Shown here piece by piece: positions 10,101 through 11,446 of a stretch of DNA of 11,446 nt. The translations under genes were made by a program, and so were the position numbers. The notes beneath the pieces were generated by a model. That model did not search any database. It saw only the letters and a list, made by a program, of their open reading frames with translations, and had not been told where the DNA came from. The number at the start of each line of letters is the position of its first letter. Positions within the stretch are counted from its first letter, which is position 1. Source of the DNA: Zeimonas sp041678445 (GTDB taxonomy: Bacteria; Pseudomonadota; Gammaproteobacteria; Burkholderiales; Burkholderiaceae_E); the NCBI GenBank assembly GCA_041678445.1, contig JBAYOD010000098.1, forward strand, positions 1 to 11,446, read 5' to 3'.

Positions 10101-11446
10101 ATGAACACTGCCTATCGCACCCGCCTCCCCGGTACCGACCTCGATCATTTCGATGCCCGGGCCGCGGTCGACGCCATCCAGCCGGGCGCCTACGATGCGC
10201 TCCCGTACACCTCGCGCGTGCTCGCCGAGAACCTGGTCCGCCGCTGTGACCCGGCCACCCTGACCGACTCGCTCAGGCAACTGATCGAACGGCGCCGCGA
10301 GCTCGACTTCCCGTGGTTCCCGGCGCGGGTCGTCTGCCATGACATCCTCGGCCAGACCGCGCTGGTCGACCTCGCCGGCCTGCGTGACGCCATCGCCGAC
10401 CAGGGCGGCGATCCGGCCAAGGTGAATCCGGTCGTGCCGGTGCAACTGATCGTCGACCATTCGCTGGCCGTCGAATGCGGCGGCTTCGACCCCGACGCCT
10501 TCCGGAAGAACCGCGCCATCGAGGATCGCCGCAACGAAGACCGCTTCCATTTCATCGACTGGACCAGCCAGGCCTTCGACAACGTCGAGGTGATCCCGCC
10601 GGGCAACGGCATCATGCACCAGATCAACCTGGAGAAGATGTCGCCGGTGGTCCAGGTGCGTGACGGCGTGGCCTTTCCCGACACCTGCGTGGGTACCGAC
10701 AGCCACACGCCCCATGTCGACGCGCTGGGCGTGATCGCGATCGGCGTCGGCGGCCTGGAGGCCGAGAACGTCATGCTCGGCCGCGCCTCGTGGATGCGCC
10801 TGCCCGACATCGTTGCCGTCGAGCTCGGCGGACGGCCGCAGGCCGGCATCACCGCCACCGACATCGTGCTCGCGCTCACCGAGTTCCTGCGCAAGGAACG
10901 CGTGGTCGGCGCCTGGCTCGAGTTCCGCGGCGAAGGGGCAGCCGCCCTCACGCTCGGCGACCGGGCCACGATCTCGAACATGGCCCCCGAGTACGGCGCA
11001 ACCGCCGCGATGTTCTTCATCGACCCGCAGACGATCAGCTATCTGAAGCTCACCGGCCGCGACGATGCGCAGGTGAAGCTGGTCGAACACTATGCGCGCC
11101 ACACCGGCCTGTGGGCCGACAGCCTGGCCAACGCCCGGTACGAGCGCACGCTGCGCTTCGACCTGTCGAGCGTCGTGCGCAACATGGCCGGCCCGTCGAA
11201 CCCGCATGCGCGGCTGGCGACCACCGACCTGGCCGCCCGCGGCATCGCCGGCGAGTGGGAGGAAGTGCCGGGCCAGATGCCCGATGGTGCCGTCATCATT
11301 GCCGCCATCACCAGCTGCACCAACACCAGCAACCCGCGCAACGTGATTGCGGCCGGCTTGCTCGCCCGCAATGCGAACCGGCACGGACTGCTGCGCAAGC
11401 CCTGGGTCAAGACCTCGCTGGCGCCCGGTTCGCGGGTCGTCGCCGA
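10101..11446 (+). CDS. acnD: Fe/S-dependent 2-methylisocitrate dehydratase AcnD (partial, 3' end beyond window)
   Basis: Aconitase-family enzyme of the 2-methylcitrate cycle. It dehydrates 2-methylcitrate (with PrpF then isomerising the product) toward 2-methylaconitate during propionate breakdown. The window holds the first 448 codons of about 860. Text such as AYRTRLPGTDLDHFDARAAV at the N-terminus, LPYTSRVLAENLVRRCDP, PWFPARVVCHDILGQTALVD and NRAIEDRRNEDRFHFIDW is characteristic of AcnD. Seen active-site elements are VCHDILGQT, TDSHT (199-203) and the first [4Fe-4S] ligand C406 in SCTNTSNP; the CxxC pair lies past the end. ATG 10101 is the start by homology. An ATG at 10091 is in another frame. 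No Shine-Dalgarno is visible; a -10-like TAAAAT lies 8 bases ahead. Upstream neighbours are tesA and ybbA, not prpB or prpC. Whether prpF follows cannot be seen. Confidence 0.93.
   Translation, partial: MNTAYRTRLPGTDLDHFDARAAVDAIQPGAYDALPYTSRVLAENLVRRCDPATLTDSLRQLIERRRELDFPWFPARVVCHDILGQTALVDLAGLRDAIADQGGDPAKVNPVVPVQLIVDHSLAVECGGFDPDAFRKNRAIEDRRNEDRFHFIDWTSQAFDNVEVIPPGNGIMHQINLEKMSPVVQVRDGVAFPDTCVGTDSHTPHVDALGVIAIGVGGLEAENVMLGRASWMRLPDIVAVELGGRPQAGITATDIVLALTEFLRKERVVGAWLEFRGEGAAALTLGDRATISNMAPEYGATAAMFFIDPQTISYLKLTGRDDAQVKLVEHYARHTGLWADSLANARYERTLRFDLSSVVRNMAGPSNPHARLATTDLAARGIAGEWEEVPGQMPDGAVIIAAITSCTNTSNPRNVIAAGLLARNANRHGLLRKPWVKTSLAPGSRVVA

Noticed and set aside
10086..11384. A 432-codon open frame on - opposite acnD, and a 418-codon frame at 553-1809 opposite the EAL gene
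   Set aside because: Both mirror conserved sense genes and lack recognisable domains; they are G+C-driven artefacts.

Overview
The window is GC-rich DNA, about two thirds G+C or more by eye, with densely packed protein-coding genes whose third codon positions are strongly G/C-biased. The gene content suggests a high-GC proteobacterium, most likely a gammaproteobacterium: tesA is divergent from ybbA as in E. coli, there is a methylcitrate-cycle acnD, and there is a MASE1-type c-di-GMP protein. This placement is an inference and no ribosomal marker is present. I see no mobile element, tRNA, rRNA, CRISPR array or phage gene.

Layout. Positions 1-141 hold no gene I can support. A MASE1 / degenerate GGDEF / EAL c-di-GMP phosphodiesterase follows on + (about 142-2544). 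It converges, with a 22-base overlap, on a family 2 glycosyltransferase of the TIGR04283 type on - (2523-3230). Upstream of that on the same strand, 42 bases away, lies a full-length fused ATP-dependent 5-oxoprolinase (3273-7025, -). It is divergent from the bifunctional NAD(P)H-hydrate repair enzyme nnr (7084-8667, +). nnr runs head-on, with a 76-base overlap, into an orphan YbbA-type ABC ATPase (8592-9335, -). That gene is divergent from, and overlaps by 2 bases, the tesA-type SGNH esterase (9334-10044, +). The window ends inside acnD (10101 onward, +), the Fe/S 2-methylisocitrate dehydratase.

How the genes relate. They are mostly housekeeping or core-metabolism genes without one shared pathway. 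The most coherent pair is the 5-oxoprolinase and nnr: both correct metabolite damage (spontaneously formed 5-oxoproline, and hydrated NAD(P)H), and they share a divergent control region of under 60 bases. In three places (5-oxoprolinase, nnr, acnD) a -10-like hexamer ends 6-8 bases before the preferred start codon and no Shine-Dalgarno sequence is visible, which suggests leaderless or nearly leaderless mRNAs.

I did not find a convincing undescribed multi-gene system. The findings are modest: promoter and start architecture, an isolated ABC ATPase, an unusual glycosyltransferase context, and signature changes in the c-di-GMP protein.
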